Source of the DNA: Ornithinibacillus massiliensis
GTDB taxonomy: Bacteria; Bacillota; Bacilli; Bacillales; Amphibacillaceae
Direction of reading: 5' to 3'
Assembly (NCBI RefSeq): GCF_018310345.1
Contig: NZ_JAGXBY010000003.1
Location: 620,001-684,000 of the forward strand
Length of the DNA stretch: 64,000 nucleotides
Under the pieces are notes generated by a model that worked only from the letters and a program-made list of their open reading frames with translations, was not told the origin of the DNA and ran no database searches. Shown here in pieces: positions 18,660 to 28,290 of the stretch. Each line of letters opens with the position of its first letter. Position 1 is the stretch's first letter. The translations under genes and the position numbers were made by a program.

Positions 18660-20756
18660 TTAACTTATCGTATTCATTAACTCATATTGACGAAGCTTTA
18701 AATCAAATAGGGTAAGTGGATCACGATAGAATTCCGGTTTTTCTCTCATTATTTCTAGAGAATCCGTATGTTTGGCGATATCTCCTTGTAGTTCCTCACT
18801 TACACTATTTATCACATCATGGGAATTTGCGAAAAATCTACTAATATCCCATTCTATCGAGCCCTCAAACAATTCTACCTGTTGGATAAACGGTTGGATG
18901 ATTTTCTCGGTTATTTCACTGTAATCCCCATTTTCAATATAGCTTCTATATTTGCTGTACAATTTATCATTACCTTTTGAAATGGAACCAAACAGTTTCC
19001 CTGCTCCCTTTAACAATAATTGAGACGGATTGTTACGCATCAAGATATTCACTTTCTCAATATGAAGCATTCCCCTCGTTATCCGTTCCATGTCCCTCTG
19101 CCAATCATCCAATACTTTAAAATCACCTTCTAATTTAAGCCTTTCCTCTCCATATTGGTAATTAAGGCCTTCACTCATATCATCTAAATTCAATTGATAA
19201 GTATTGAATACTTCTTCGGAATTTTTTATCCAGCTTGCAATTGCATGTTTAAAATCATATAGAGCCGTCCTTTCCATATAATTCGCAATCCGCTTATTCA
19301 TTTCGTTATTTAGGTCCACATGAAGCTTACCAAAATCACTATCTTCCTTTATTAGTTCAGAACAATTGCGAATTATTTCAGGCAGCTTTCTCTTGATTTG
19401 TTGTATTGCATCCTGTTTTAATTGACTGAATGAATCCGTTACAACTCTTGCTTCTTCGACTTCCATATCATGCAGCTGACTTTGTATATCATGAAGTCTT
19501 GTAAGTAGCTCTTCGTTCCAATGAATCTTATCCATAATTTCTTGTAAGACTTCTATACGTTTTTCAATCAGAAATTCTATCGCAGCCTTTATAATATTCC
19601 GTATTTTGGATGGACTTGCCACATCGATGTTGTACTCCTCTAACATTGGCTCCATAAATACTTCTAAATCATTTAACAAGCCCTCTTTCTCTGCCCATTT
19701 CTTAATGGACTCATATAGTTTAATCCCCTCTTGCCGGTTGTTTTGACTGACGTTAGAATTGGCAAAATAGTATTCTGCTTCATTAATCAGTGTTGCTTGC
19801 AGGTCGGAAGGAAAAATATCATTCCAAGCCAGAACAGCCGATGAAGAGATTAATGTATCAGATGTAGATGATATTTCTAACCAGTTTGATAAATGCTTTT
19901 GAATTAATGTAGAAATCTCTTTTATTAGAAACCTTCCACTGATTAATTCAAAGTAAGCATCTTTAAATAGGTTCGGCAGCTTCTTCCACATATACGATTC
20001 TTCGATACTATTATTCAATAAAAGCTCGTTAATTTCTTCTAGCCAATGAAGATAGAATTCACTTTGTCGATAGCTGTCCCACAATATTTCAGTAAGGCTT
20101 TCAAATCGGTATTTGTCCATATCTAATACGGTGACTAATACCTCGTTAAAATAGTTTGGGCCATAATGGGTAGTAAGTCCTCTCCCTACATACTCTTCTA
20201 ATATCGTGATCCAGGAAAGTGACTTTGTTCGGATTGCGTCCTTTACTGCCAATTCAACTGCATGATCCCAATCCTTAATATCCTCAAAGTACGTCTGTGC
20301 AATTTCCGTCACACTTGGATAATCCGGATTTAATGTAACAGCGTTCTTAATTGCATCAACTGCTTTTTGTTGTTCCCCTTGTTGTATGTAAAGTGAAAAA
20401 AGCTGGAGTAGTACCTCCGTCTTCAAGTCTATCGACTCGGTTTCTACTTCCTTGTAAAATTTTTCTGCATGATCCCATAAACCCATTTCAAAATGAGCAT
20501 CCGCTATATTTTTCTGTGCCCATGGAATAAATTTTTCATCTAAAGGATGTTGCCATTTATAAATAGCCGCTTCAAAATCATTATTTAAAAAATACACTTC
20601 TCCTTGAGCATATCGAATGGAGGATAGTTCTGGACGTTCTTTCTTCATCTCCTCCATGTACATATCACCCAACACTTTAATTGGATGCTCCTTATTATTC
20701 TGATCCACTATATTTTCATAATAGGATTTATTAATTAGTTGATTCTCTGTTGTCAC
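18660..20756 (-). CDS. Large TPR-containing cytoplasmic protein of unknown function
   Basis: About 698 residues. Residues ~45-185 contain several tetratricopeptide-like repeats (ELSSIRYAQGEVYFLNNDFEAA and WAQKNIADAHFEMGLWDHAEKF are the first two units). The remainder is almost entirely helical with long charged stretches that could form coiled coils around residues 380-470. No signal peptide or membrane segment is visible. The GTG at 20756 is preferred over the ATG at 20771 because it sits seven bases behind GTGGGGG. No catalytic motif is recognised. TPRs imply protein-protein interaction; the role is unknown. It is monocistronic. Confidence 0.75.
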   Translation of the reverse strand: MTTENQLINKSYYENIVDQNNKEHPIKVLGDMYMEEMKKERPELSSIRYAQGEVYFLNNDFEAAIYKWQHPLDEKFIPWAQKNIADAHFEMGLWDHAEKFYKEVETESIDLKTEVLLQLFSLYIQQGEQQKAVDAIKNAVTLNPDYPSVTEIAQTYFEDIKDWDHAVELAVKDAIRTKSLSWITILEEYVGRGLTTHYGPNYFNEVLVTVLDMDKYRFESLTEILWDSYRQSEFYLHWLEEINELLLNNSIEESYMWKKLPNLFKDAYFELISGRFLIKEISTLIQKHLSNWLEISSTSDTLISSSAVLAWNDIFPSDLQATLINEAEYYFANSNVSQNNRQEGIKLYESIKKWAEKEGLLNDLEVFMEPMLEEYNIDVASPSKIRNIIKAAIEFLIEKRIEVLQEIMDKIHWNEELLTRLHDIQSQLHDMEVEEARVVTDSFSQLKQDAIQQIKRKLPEIIRNCSELIKEDSDFGKLHVDLNNEMNKRIANYMERTALYDFKHAIASWIKNSEEVFNTYQLNLDDMSEGLNYQYGEERLKLEGDFKVLDDWQRDMERITRGMLHIEKVNILMRNNPSQLLLKGAGKLFGSISKGNDKLYSKYRSYIENGDYSEITEKIIQPFIQQVELFEGSIEWDISRFFANSHDVINSVSEELQGDIAKHTDSLEIMREKPEFYRDPLTLFDLKLRQYELMNTIS

Positions 20757-20982
20757 GTTAATCCCCCACATTGTAATTAATTTTATCGTTACGGTGTTTA
20801 TACCTTTATAGAAATCATTTTCGGTTACAAAAAATCTTCACACATTACTACTATATAAAGCTCACCGTTACTATATTCGTATTATTACACTTGTTTATGG
20901 GGTGAAAGGGAATGATAATTTTTTCCAAAGTTTAAGTTTGAGTGAACTGGTAAGGGAATTTGTAATGGGGAGGCTTAGATGG

Positions 20983-21017
20983 AAAGCTCACATTTTCATA
21001 GAAATGTGAGCTTTTAT
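20983..21017. terminator. Bidirectional hairpin beside the OsmC gene
   Basis: A 13-bp perfect stem (20983-20995 with 21002-21014) with a 6-base loop lies 15 bases after the OsmC stop. T-rich on the plus side; the tail is weaker on the minus side, where it would serve the OsmC gene. Confidence 0.7.
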
Positions 21018-21028
21018 TGAGTTTGAAG

Positions 21029-21412
21029 TCATGAATTTATTTTAACCAAAGCGCCCCGTGAAACAGTATTGCTAATTGTGCAAGCGCGTTCTGCTGATAC
21101 AATAATCTTCTTTTTATACGCATCTGTTAAGCTATCAGGCAGCTTAATGGAAACATCAAATTGTTCAAACCGTGATGGACTATTCTCTGCTTTTATACCA
21201 GTAACCTCTATAGAAAATTCCCCATCTTGGACTTCAATTTCATCTCTTTCTAACATTCGCTGAATCACAATGGTTAAACACATTCCAATGGAGGATTCAA
21301 GTAATTCTTTTGGGTTAAGCCCTTTCGAGTTAGCGGTAAAGCTTCCCTCAACCTGTAAACCTTCTTCATTATAAATTCCGAAACTACCATTCTGTTTACT
21401 GATTATTGCCAT
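21029..21412 (-). CDS. OsmC/Ohr family protein
   Basis: About 127 residues with the OsmC fold. The two redox cysteines expected in Ohr/OsmC peroxidases appear in IGMCLTIVIQR and AERACTISN. The SPSRFEQFDVSIKL strand and C-terminal helix also fit. The start is ATG at 21412, seven bases behind GGGGG; two upstream ATGs are badly spaced. The expected role is thiol-dependent detoxification of organic hydroperoxides. Sequence alone does not separate an Ohr from a YhfA-like OsmC. It lies just downstream of the peptide transporter operon, on the same strand. Confidence 0.85.
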   Translation of the reverse strand: MAIISKQNGSFGIYNEEGLQVEGSFTANSKGLNPKELLESSIGMCLTIVIQRMLERDEIEVQDGEFSIEVTGIKAENSPSRFEQFDVSIKLPDSLTDAYKKKIIVSAERACTISNTVSRGALVKINS

Positions 21413-21456
21413 TTTCATTCCCCCGTTCATTCTTATGAAACTATAAAATTACGAAA

Positions 21457-22452
21457 TTATTCATCATACAAATGACAAGCTACAACATGACCTGGAGATA
21501 TCTCTTTTTTCTGTGGGATCTCCACCTTACAACGGTCCGTTGCAAATGGGCATCTAGTGTGGAACATACAACCTGTAGGCGGATCTAATGGGGATGGGAT
21601 TTCCCCTTTTAGTACAATCCTTTCCCTAGCTTGGGTACGATGTTTACCTGGTACTGCTGAAAGAAGCGCTTGTGTGTATGGATGTAAGGGGGAGGCAAAT
21701 AAACTCTCTGTAGGTGCTTCCTCCACAATCTCCCCTAAATACATAACACCTATCCGATCTGAAATATGATGTACAACACTAATGTCATGGGTAATAAATA
21801 GATACGTGAGATTGAATTCATCCTGCAGTTGTTGTAATAGATTAATCACTTGTGACTGGATAGACACATCTAATGCGGAGACCGGCTCATCACATATTAA
21901 GATTTTCGGATTTGAAATTAACGCTCTTGCTAACCCTAGACGCTGTCTTTGACCACCTGAAAACTCATGAGGATATCGGTAATAATGCTCCGCCCGCATT
22001 CCGACCTTGTCTAAAATCTCAAAAACTCTGTCCTGGCGTTCAATTTTTCTTCCTATCGAATGAATTGTTAACGGCTCCTCTAATGCCTTTCCAATCCGGA
22101 TCCGTGGGTTTAACGAGGAAAAAGGGTCCTGAAAAACCATTTGCATATCTCTACGTACAGATTTAAGTTCCTTTTGGGAGAGTTCAAATATGTTTTGATT
22201 ATTATAAATGACTTTCCCATCGGTGGGTTCGGTTAGCCGTAAGATTGTTCTTCCTGTAGTACTTTTACCACTACCAGACTCTCCTACTAAACCATATGTC
22301 TCCCCAGGATAGAGATTCAGTGAGACATTATTTACCGCCTTTACCTCGCCTTTTACTCCACCAATACGTCCAATAGAACCTGTTACAGGGAAGTATTTCT
22401 TTAAATGTTGTACTTCTAATATAGCTTCTCGTTCCCTAGCTTGTGATGTCAT
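21457..22452 (-). CDS. Oligopeptide/dipeptide ABC transporter ATP-binding protein (OppF/DppF-like)
   Basis: About 331 residues. Walker A GESGSGKST, signature EFSGGQRQR, Walker B KILICDEPVSALD, and the C-terminal oligopeptide/dipeptide extension with a Cys-containing block (GCMFHTRCPFATDRC) that in this family can hold an iron-sulfur or structural site. The ATG at 22452 follows GAGGAGGGG and overlaps the preceding ATPase gene by 17 bases. It is the last gene of a five-gene importer operon and pairs with the OppD-like ATPase to drive uptake. Confidence 0.92.
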   Translation of the reverse strand: MTSQAREREAILEVQHLKKYFPVTGSIGRIGGVKGEVKAVNNVSLNLYPGETYGLVGESGSGKSTTGRTILRLTEPTDGKVIYNNQNIFELSQKELKSVRRDMQMVFQDPFSSLNPRIRIGKALEEPLTIHSIGRKIERQDRVFEILDKVGMRAEHYYRYPHEFSGGQRQRLGLARALISNPKILICDEPVSALDVSIQSQVINLLQQLQDEFNLTYLFITHDISVVHHISDRIGVMYLGEIVEEAPTESLFASPLHPYTQALLSAVPGKHRTQARERIVLKGEIPSPLDPPTGCMFHTRCPFATDRCKVEIPQKKEISPGHVVACHLYDE

Positions 22453-23452
22453 ACTTCCCCTCCTCTTCCTGCAGTATTTTTTCAATATGCCAGCATCTTA
22501 CCTTTTGATTCCCTTCAAGCGTACGTAGCTCTGGGGCGTTCTCTTTACAAAGGTCATCTGCAAATGGACAACGTGAAGCAAAGCGACAGCCTTTTGGAAC
22601 ATTATTTAAAGAAGGAACTGTCCCCTCAATCATGTGAAGCTCTTTTCCTCTATCTCCATCAATTTGTGGGATTGATTTTATTAATCCTTTTGTATATGGG
22701 TGCAGTGGTTTAGAAAAGAGATGATCTGTGGTCGTTTCTTCCACTACCTGGCCCAGATACATCACAATTACTCGATCACATATTTCGGAAACCACATTTA
22801 AATCATGGGTTATGAAAATTACTCCCATTCCTAGACGTTGATTCAAATCAACCATTAAATCTAATATTTGTGCCTGGATGGTTACATCTAATGCAGTAGT
22901 CGGTTCATCGGCAATTAATACTTTAGGCTGACAAGAAAGAGCCATAGCAATCATGACTCGCTGCTGCATTCCACCAGATAGCTGATGAGGATATTCCTTC
23001 ATGCGTTTTTCTGGTGAAGGTATACCAATTAGTCGTAGCATCTCGATTGCTTTTTTCGTTGCTTCTTTCTTATTCACTTTTTGATGCAGCATAATCGTTT
23101 CTTTTATTTGGTCACCAATCGTATAAACTGGGTTTAAGGAGCTTAAAGGATCTTGAAAAATCATGGATATATCATTTCCACGAATTTTTTGCATGTTGGG
23201 CATGGGTAGATCTAGTAGATTTTCTCCATGTAACAGAATTTCCCCTTCATATTCCGTCGTATATTTTTCATCTAATAGTCTCATGATCGACTGAGACATG
23301 ACACTCTTGCCACAACCGGACTCCCCGACCACGCCTAGAATCTCACCTTTTTTCACTTGAAAGCTGATTCCATCTACTGCGGTCAATTTTCCATCATCCG
23401 TGTGAAAATGTGTCTTTAAATTTTTCAATTCTAATAGAGGCTGCTTTTCCAT
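22436..23452 (-). CDS. Oligopeptide/dipeptide ABC transporter ATP-binding protein (OppD/DppD-like)
   Basis: About 338 residues. Walker A GESGCGKS, signature QLSGGMQQR, Walker B KVLIADEPTTALD, and the C-terminal Cys-rich extension (GCRFASRCPFADDLC). The start is ATG at 23452 because it follows AAGGAGGTAAAG; 27 upstream in-frame codons have no ribosome site. It starts five bases after the permease gene ends. It would form the ATPase heterodimer with the OppF-like protein and energise the two membrane subunits. Confidence 0.92.
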   Translation of the reverse strand: MEKQPLLELKNLKTHFHTDDGKLTAVDGISFQVKKGEILGVVGESGCGKSVMSQSIMRLLDEKYTTEYEGEILLHGENLLDLPMPNMQKIRGNDISMIFQDPLSSLNPVYTIGDQIKETIMLHQKVNKKEATKKAIEMLRLIGIPSPEKRMKEYPHQLSGGMQQRVMIAMALSCQPKVLIADEPTTALDVTIQAQILDLMVDLNQRLGMGVIFITHDLNVVSEICDRVIVMYLGQVVEETTTDHLFSKPLHPYTKGLIKSIPQIDGDRGKELHMIEGTVPSLNNVPKGCRFASRCPFADDLCKENAPELRTLEGNQKVRCWHIEKILQEEEGKYDITS

Positions 23453-23456
23453 AACT

Positions 23457-24383
23457 TTACCTCCTTTTCTTCCTTCTAAGTAGATTACTTTTTCTTCGTG
23501 AAGAATGCGGATCAAGTAAATCTCGTAACCCATCCCCTAGAAGATTTAAGCCTAGTACTGAAATAATAATTGCCAACCCAGGGAATACAACCATCCACCA
23601 GGCTTTAAAGATTACTAGTTTACCAGCTTGTAATATATTTCCCCAGCTTGGATCTGGAACCGGAATTCCTGCACCTAAAAAACTAAGTGCTGCTTCCGAT
23701 ATAATCGCTTCAGCAAAAATAAATGTTGCTTGCACAATAAGAGGTGATAACGTATTTGGTGCGATATGCCGCCAGATAATTCGAAAACCACTTGCTCCCT
23801 GTGCGTGCATTGCTTCTATATAAGTCTGCTCCCGAATAACTAATGCAGAAGAACGAACAATACGGGCAATGCTAGGTGTAAATACAATAGTCAACGCAAT
23901 AATGACATTTGTTGGGGACGGTCCTAGAGCAGCCATTAATGCTATGGCTAAAAGGATGCCAGGAATCGCCATTAATCCATCACAAATACGCATCAAGATA
24001 TTATCTAGTATTCGGTAATAACTTGCGTAAAGACCAATTATCAACCCTAATATGGACGATATCACGGTCACCGCTAAGCCTACACCAATGGACACTCTAG
24101 CACCGTACACAATCCGCGTCATTAGATCTCGCCCATATTCATCCGTACCAAGTATATGTTCCGTACTTGGTTCTAGCAATCGATCAACCACTTTCATTTC
24201 ATACGGATCATATGGCATGAATAAAGGTCCAAAGAGGGAAAATAATACTAGCAAAATAAAAATGGAGCTTCCGATAACCATTAATTTATTGGAGAAAAAG
24301 CGTCTACTAAGCAATTGACGTTGTTGTTTCTTTAAGTTCGACTTTATTTCTTGTACTCTCTCTTTTACCGCATTGTCAGACAC
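23457..24383 (-). CDS. Peptide ABC transporter permease (DppC/OppC-like)
   Basis: About 308 residues with six membrane segments. It has the N-terminal extension seen in DppC/OppC (long charged helix, then the first membrane span) and the permease EAA loop (EAMHAQGASGFRIIWRHI). The GTG at 24383 follows a GGGGGGG run at good distance and is preferred over the upstream ATG at 24413, which would overlap the preceding gene by 14 bases. It is the partner of the DppB-like permease in the translocation pore. Substrate class (di- or oligopeptide, or nickel) cannot be fixed from the permease alone. Confidence 0.92.
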   Translation of the reverse strand: MSDNAVKERVQEIKSNLKKQQRQLLSRRFFSNKLMVIGSSIFILLVLFSLFGPLFMPYDPYEMKVVDRLLEPSTEHILGTDEYGRDLMTRIVYGARVSIGVGLAVTVISSILGLIIGLYASYYRILDNILMRICDGLMAIPGILLAIALMAALGPSPTNVIIALTIVFTPSIARIVRSSALVIREQTYIEAMHAQGASGFRIIWRHIAPNTLSPLIVQATFIFAEAIISEAALSFLGAGIPVPDPSWGNILQAGKLVIFKAWWMVVFPGLAIIISVLGLNLLGDGLRDLLDPHSSRRKSNLLRRKKRR

Positions 24384-24399
24384 GTCAATCCCCCCCTCT

Positions 24400-25350
24400 C
24401 TATTTCCGATCAAATCTCACTCTTGGATCAATAACCCCATAAAGTAAATCCACGATTAAATTAATAAACACATAGATTAATGTTACGAATAACACCACTC
24501 CCTGTATGACCGCAAAGTCCCTTCGTTCAATAGAATTTATGATAAGTTGACCTAAACCAGGAAGGTTAAATATAGTTTCTACTACTACCGCACCTGTTAC
24601 TAATGTACCGAAAGATTGCCCAATAACCGTAAGCACAGGAAGAAAAGCATTTCTTAGTGCGTGTTTTATAACTACTTTACGTTCTTTTAACCCTTTAGAA
24701 CGAGCCGTTTTAATGAAGCTCTTATTCAGCACCTCCAACATCGAAGAACGAGTCATACGAGCAACAAGGGCAGCTTGAATCGCTCCTAATGCTATCGCTG
24801 GTAATATTAAATATTGTAGATGGTTCCACCAACCAGCACTTAACGGCTTATAACCAGCAACAGGAAGCCATTGAAGCTGCACACCGAACAATAGCATCAA
24901 TAATAATCCAAGTAAAAAGCTCGGAACAGCCATTCCTAATAAGGAGGTCACCATTAAGGATTGATCAGTAAATGAGCCTCGTCGATAAGCAGCAATAATG
25001 CCAATAGGAATTGCTATAATCAAAGCGATAATCTCTGCTAATAATGCTAATGAAATGGTTGGACCTAAGTGACTGAAAATCGATTCCGTCACAGATTCTT
25101 TCATAAAATAAGATTCTCCGAAATCCCACTTAAGAACTCCAGAAACCCAATGAAAATATTGTTGATAGATTGGGAGATTCAACCCTAATTCTTCATTCAA
25201 TGCCTCAATCTGTTCTTCAGATGCTTCAATTCCTAACATAGCTGCCGCTGGATCTCCAGGTGTTAAATGGACAATTAAAAAAATCACCAATGATACAACA
25301 AATAAAACGGGAATCACAGATAAAATTCTCTTCACAATAAAACTAAGCAA
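24400..25350 (-). CDS. Peptide ABC transporter permease (DppB/OppB-like)
   Basis: A 316-residue membrane protein whose N-terminus is typical of DppB (a first span, then LTPGDPAAAMLG). The EAA loop TARSKGLKERKVVIKHALRN is present, as is the C-terminal DPRVRFD. It has about six membrane segments. The start is ATG behind GGGAGG. It follows the binding-protein gene after a 176-base gap containing a strong hairpin. It forms the transmembrane channel with the DppC-like subunit. Confidence 0.92.
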   Translation of the reverse strand: MLSFIVKRILSVIPVLFVVSLVIFLIVHLTPGDPAAAMLGIEASEEQIEALNEELGLNLPIYQQYFHWVSGVLKWDFGESYFMKESVTESIFSHLGPTISLALLAEIIALIIAIPIGIIAAYRRGSFTDQSLMVTSLLGMAVPSFLLGLLLMLLFGVQLQWLPVAGYKPLSAGWWNHLQYLILPAIALGAIQAALVARMTRSSMLEVLNKSFIKTARSKGLKERKVVIKHALRNAFLPVLTVIGQSFGTLVTGAVVVETIFNLPGLGQLIINSIERRDFAVIQGVVLFVTLIYVFINLIVDLLYGVIDPRVRFDRK

Positions 25351-25465
25351 AGAAGTTCCTCCCTTCTTTTTAGAATAAAAATGTGTTATTAAGGTACAGA
25401 GCTCTTTCTGCTACCTTTAAAAATCTACTAATTTGCTCGTTTCCCATAGAGTTGAATTAAATGTA

Positions 25466-25498
25466 ATCCTCCACCGCTACCGCGAGTGGAGGATTACT
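25466..25498 (-). promoter_or_regulatory. Stem-loop between binding-protein and permease genes
   Basis: An 11-bp perfect stem (TAATCCTCCAC with GTGGAGGATTA) lies 30 bases after the binding-protein stop. It has no T-run, so it is more likely an mRNA-stabilising or partial-termination element that gives more binding protein than permease, as in other peptide-uptake operons. Confidence 0.65.
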
Positions 25499-25526
25499 AA
25501 ACTCATATTCTACATGGATAACAAAC

Positions 25527-27089
25527 CTATTCGATTACCTTTGTATTCCAGATGATAGGCGCTTCAAATACATTAAATCCTTCAAGCTTATCCGTTGTAG
25601 CAAGGATACTCTTATACTGTCCAATTGCAGTAGAAGAAAGAATTTCGTACAAGTAACCTTGAAGTTCATCCCAGATTGCTTTTGCTTCTTCTTGTGTTGA
25701 TGCTTGGCGAATAGCTGTTAAGAGCTCTGTTACATGTGCATCATTTAATCCTGCCCAATCCGGATTTACTGCTAGTAACTGCGGTGGTGTTAATTGATAT
25801 CCATTACTTGTAATAAAGATATCCCATTTAGATCGATTATTTTTCGTATCTAAGAAGGTTGGAAAATCATACGTATCAATTTTGACATTCATACCTAGTT
25901 GTCGTAATTGCTCTTGTACAACAGTAGTTGCCGTTGCCATTTCAGCATAATCTCCAGTAGTTAACAGTGTTACTTCTTCACCGTTATAACCAGCCTCTTC
26001 TAATAAAGTTTTCGCTTTTTCTAAGTCAGCTTGGTTGTACACATCACTACCTGCATCACTAGACCATTGAACTGCATTCGGATTCATGTAGCCAGGATCT
26101 AAGGTGTAAAGATCCTCATTTACAAAGCTTGCCATCATAATTTCATCCATATTTAATGCAGTATTTACTGCCTCTCTCATGTTCACATCGGCAAGAACGC
26201 CTTCATTCGTATTAAAGAATAGGGTCAGTGTTCCACCAACAAATGTGTGAAGCTCTACGTTGTCCATTGCACTAAGCTGTTCATAGCTTTCGGTTGGGAT
26301 ACTTTCCGCGATATCGTATTGTCCTGTTTGAATACCAGCAATACGAGTCGAGTGATCGGTTACAAAATGATAATATACATCATTTACTAAAGCTTCTTTC
26401 TTTCCAGCATACCCACTTGCTTCTTCATCAACAGCTTGGTAATCATCATTTTTAACTAAATGAATGTATTGATCTTGTTTCCATTCTTCAAATTTAAATG
26501 GACCTGTACCAATATATTCTGTTACGCCTTCTGCCGGTGCATTTTCAATAATTTCTTTTGGCATAATTGCCGGGAAGTTAGAACGTGCAGACATAACAAT
26601 TAACACATCAGATGAAGGATTTTCTAAATTCAATCTAACCGTATATGGTCCATCCGCTTCAAATGTTGCATTCTCTAATAATGTTTTAGCTCGAGAAGAT
26701 AGCTCCAACCATCTATTCATAGAAGCCACGACATCTTCTGAAGTCATTTCATTACCATTGTGGAATTTAATTCCTTCTCTTAATTTAAATGTATATGTTT
26801 TTCCATCATCACTTACATCTACCGATTCAGCAAGCATTGGCGTTGGTTCATAATTTTCATTTAATGTATAGAGCGTTTCGAATATGTTACCTGCAACACC
26901 TAATGCCACCTGTGATACAGTCAAGGCTGAATCCAATGTTGGCGGCTGAGCTGTTACAGCAATATTTAATTCATCTTTATATGTTTTACTGCTCTCCGAA
27001 TCTTCATCGCTATTCGTTGATCCATTACTACAAGCTATCAGTCCAATAGCTAGAACCAAAAGCAGCATGCCTAATGCAATTTTTTTCAT
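25527..27089 (-). CDS. Peptide-binding lipoprotein (solute-binding protein family 5)
   Basis: 520 residues. A lipoprotein signal peptide has its lipobox ending at Cys20 (IGLIAC), followed by a Ser/Asp-rich linker. The mature part matches SBP family 5: SDDGKTYTFKLREGIKFHNG is the family signature region, followed by TGPFKFEEW and a LL-EAGYNG block. Length fits DppE/OppA-type proteins. It is anchored outside the membrane and delivers peptides or similar solutes to the following permeases. It is the first gene of the operon. The ligand (dipeptide, oligopeptide, nickel or other) cannot be told by eye. Confidence 0.92.
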   Translation of the reverse strand: MKKIALGMLLLVLAIGLIACSNGSTNSDEDSESSKTYKDELNIAVTAQPPTLDSALTVSQVALGVAGNIFETLYTLNENYEPTPMLAESVDVSDDGKTYTFKLREGIKFHNGNEMTSEDVVASMNRWLELSSRAKTLLENATFEADGPYTVRLNLENPSSDVLIVMSARSNFPAIMPKEIIENAPAEGVTEYIGTGPFKFEEWKQDQYIHLVKNDDYQAVDEEASGYAGKKEALVNDVYYHFVTDHSTRIAGIQTGQYDIAESIPTESYEQLSAMDNVELHTFVGGTLTLFFNTNEGVLADVNMREAVNTALNMDEIMMASFVNEDLYTLDPGYMNPNAVQWSSDAGSDVYNQADLEKAKTLLEEAGYNGEEVTLLTTGDYAEMATATTVVQEQLRQLGMNVKIDTYDFPTFLDTKNNRSKWDIFITSNGYQLTPPQLLAVNPDWAGLNDAHVTELLTAIRQASTQEEAKAIWDELQGYLYEILSSTAIGQYKSILATTDKLEGFNVFEAPIIWNTKVIE

Positions 27090-27417
27090 TTTGTGTCTCC
27101 TCCTGAAGAATATTTTGAATTTTAAGTAAGCACGTAATGTATTTCTGCCTATTTAATTACCACTCCTTAGCTTAATGCTAAATAACCACCAATTGGAATT
27201 ATGTATGAAAACAACAGTCATATTATTAAACTAGCATTAATTCCTATTAATTCAATTGGTTTAATCTAGATTATAATAGAATATGGTTATACCATTGTCA
27301 ATTAATCGACATTATATTTATAGTATTTAGAAATAGGCGCATGTGTGCTTGGACGTGAGGGCTTATCTTGCTCGGGGCTGGGGGATCTTTTCTCGAGTTT
27401 TGGTGTATGTCCCTTGG

Positions 27418-27590
27418 ACTTGGGGGCATCTTGCTCGGGTTTGGGCGCATACTCACTTAGCTCGTGCTCATCTTATCCAGGTTTGGGCGCATGTTCACTT
27501 AGCTTGGGCACATCTTGCTCAGGTTTGGGTGCATGTGCACTTGGTGTGGACGCTTGTGCGCTTGACTTGGGCGCATGTTACTCCTACTTA
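27418..27590. repeat. Imperfect 42-bp tandem repeat, GC-rich, about four copies
   Basis: Three well-conserved units of about 42 bases, each containing TTTGGGCGCAT or a close variant and CATCTTGCTC, plus a degenerate fourth and a looser copy before 27418. Because 42 is divisible by three, two plus-strand frames stay open and give 14-residue repeats (WAHVHLA...AHL.QV). There is no ribosome site, and both frames look equally repetitive, so I do not call a gene. The block is much richer in G and T than its surroundings. It lies upstream of the peptide-transporter operon and downstream of the MarR gene. Confidence 0.75.
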
Positions 27591-27630
27591 AGGCTTAAAC
27601 TACTCCCTGTTGTTCATAATTTCTTATCTA

Positions 27631-27667
27631 CCAAAAAAAGCACGGAAATGTCCTTCTTTTTCCGTGC
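27631..27667 (-). terminator. Terminator of the MarR-type gene
   Basis: Stem GCACGGAAA/TTTCCGTGC (27640-27648 with 27659-27667) is followed on the minus strand by seven T. It lies about 50 bases after the MarR stop. Confidence 0.85.
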
Positions 27668-27719
27668 CATATGACATACGCATTATAATTTGACTCACCA
27701 AAAGCGAATTCACATAAAA

Positions 27720-28157
27720 CTAATCAATAAAGGAATCATTAAGGCTGCTCAATAGTTCAGCAAACAATTCCTGTTCATCAATAGACCATTCTTGTAACAT
27801 ATTTTGGAATCGTTCTATTCTTGCTTCTTTGTCAGCAAGTAAATTTTCTCTACCGAGTGGGGTAATTTGGAACACACTTCCTCTCCCGTCTGATGAATCT
27901 TTAGAACGGGAAATAAACCCTCTTGCTTCGGCAGTTGATGCTTGTCTAGAAATTGTTGATATATCTAACTTAAAACGTTCAGCCAATGTTTTTAATCTTG
28001 ATGGTCCGGACTCTTCTAAATTCCGCAGTAACAAATAAATCGATCTATCTAGAAATCCTATCTTCTTGTCTGTTTTTTCCTTGTATACAGCATGACGGAT
28101 AAATGTTGTAATCTCATATTCTATCCGCTCAATTGCTTTATTAGTTCCTTTTTGCAC
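27720..28157 (-). CDS. MarR-family regulator, probable controller of lrgAB
   Basis: About 145 residues with a winged helix-turn-helix of the MarR type (SRLKTLAERFKLDISTISRQ as recognition region, then a basic wing with GRGSVFQITPLG). The GTG at 28157 is preferred because it sits behind GGAGGGGGG; the longer frame from 28199 lacks a site. It is divergent from lrgAB across a perfect 14-bp inverted repeat that overlaps the promoters, so it probably represses both itself and lrgAB. The ligand is unknown. Regulation of cid/lrg genes by a MarR protein differs from the LytSR or CidR pattern. Confidence 0.88.
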   Translation of the reverse strand: MQKGTNKAIERIEYEITTFIRHAVYKEKTDKKIGFLDRSIYLLLRNLEESGPSRLKTLAERFKLDISTISRQASTAEARGFISRSKDSSDGRGSVFQITPLGRENLLADKEARIERFQNMLQEWSIDEQELFAELLSSLNDSFID

Positions 28158-28184
28158 CAGCTTCCCCCCTCCTTTATTAATCCA

Positions 28185-28243
28185 TTGACAAAAACTCAAC
28201 TACTTGTATAATACAATTATGTAGTTGTGTTATACAAGTAGTT
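28185..28243 (+). promoter_or_regulatory. Divergent promoter with perfect inverted-repeat operator
   Basis: Plus-strand promoter TTGACA (28185-28190), 16-base spacer, TATAAT (28207-28212). A perfect inverted repeat with 14-bp arms (AACTACTTGTATAA at 28198-28211 and TTATACAAGTAGTT at 28230-28243) covers the -10 region. A weaker minus-strand promoter (TTGTAT-18-TATTAT) runs through the same repeat toward the MarR gene. This is the expected layout for an autoregulated MarR operator. Confidence 0.8.
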
Positions 28244-28290
28244 AGAGGAAAATATAAGAATATTTATTTTTTATCCATACTAATGATAAA

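Noticed and set aside
27343-27674. Two overlapping plus-strand open frames of 82 and 109 codons in the repeat block
   Set aside because: Both owe their openness to a 42-bp repeat unit, lack ribosome sites, have highly biased repetitive composition and overlap each other; no reason to prefer either as a gene.
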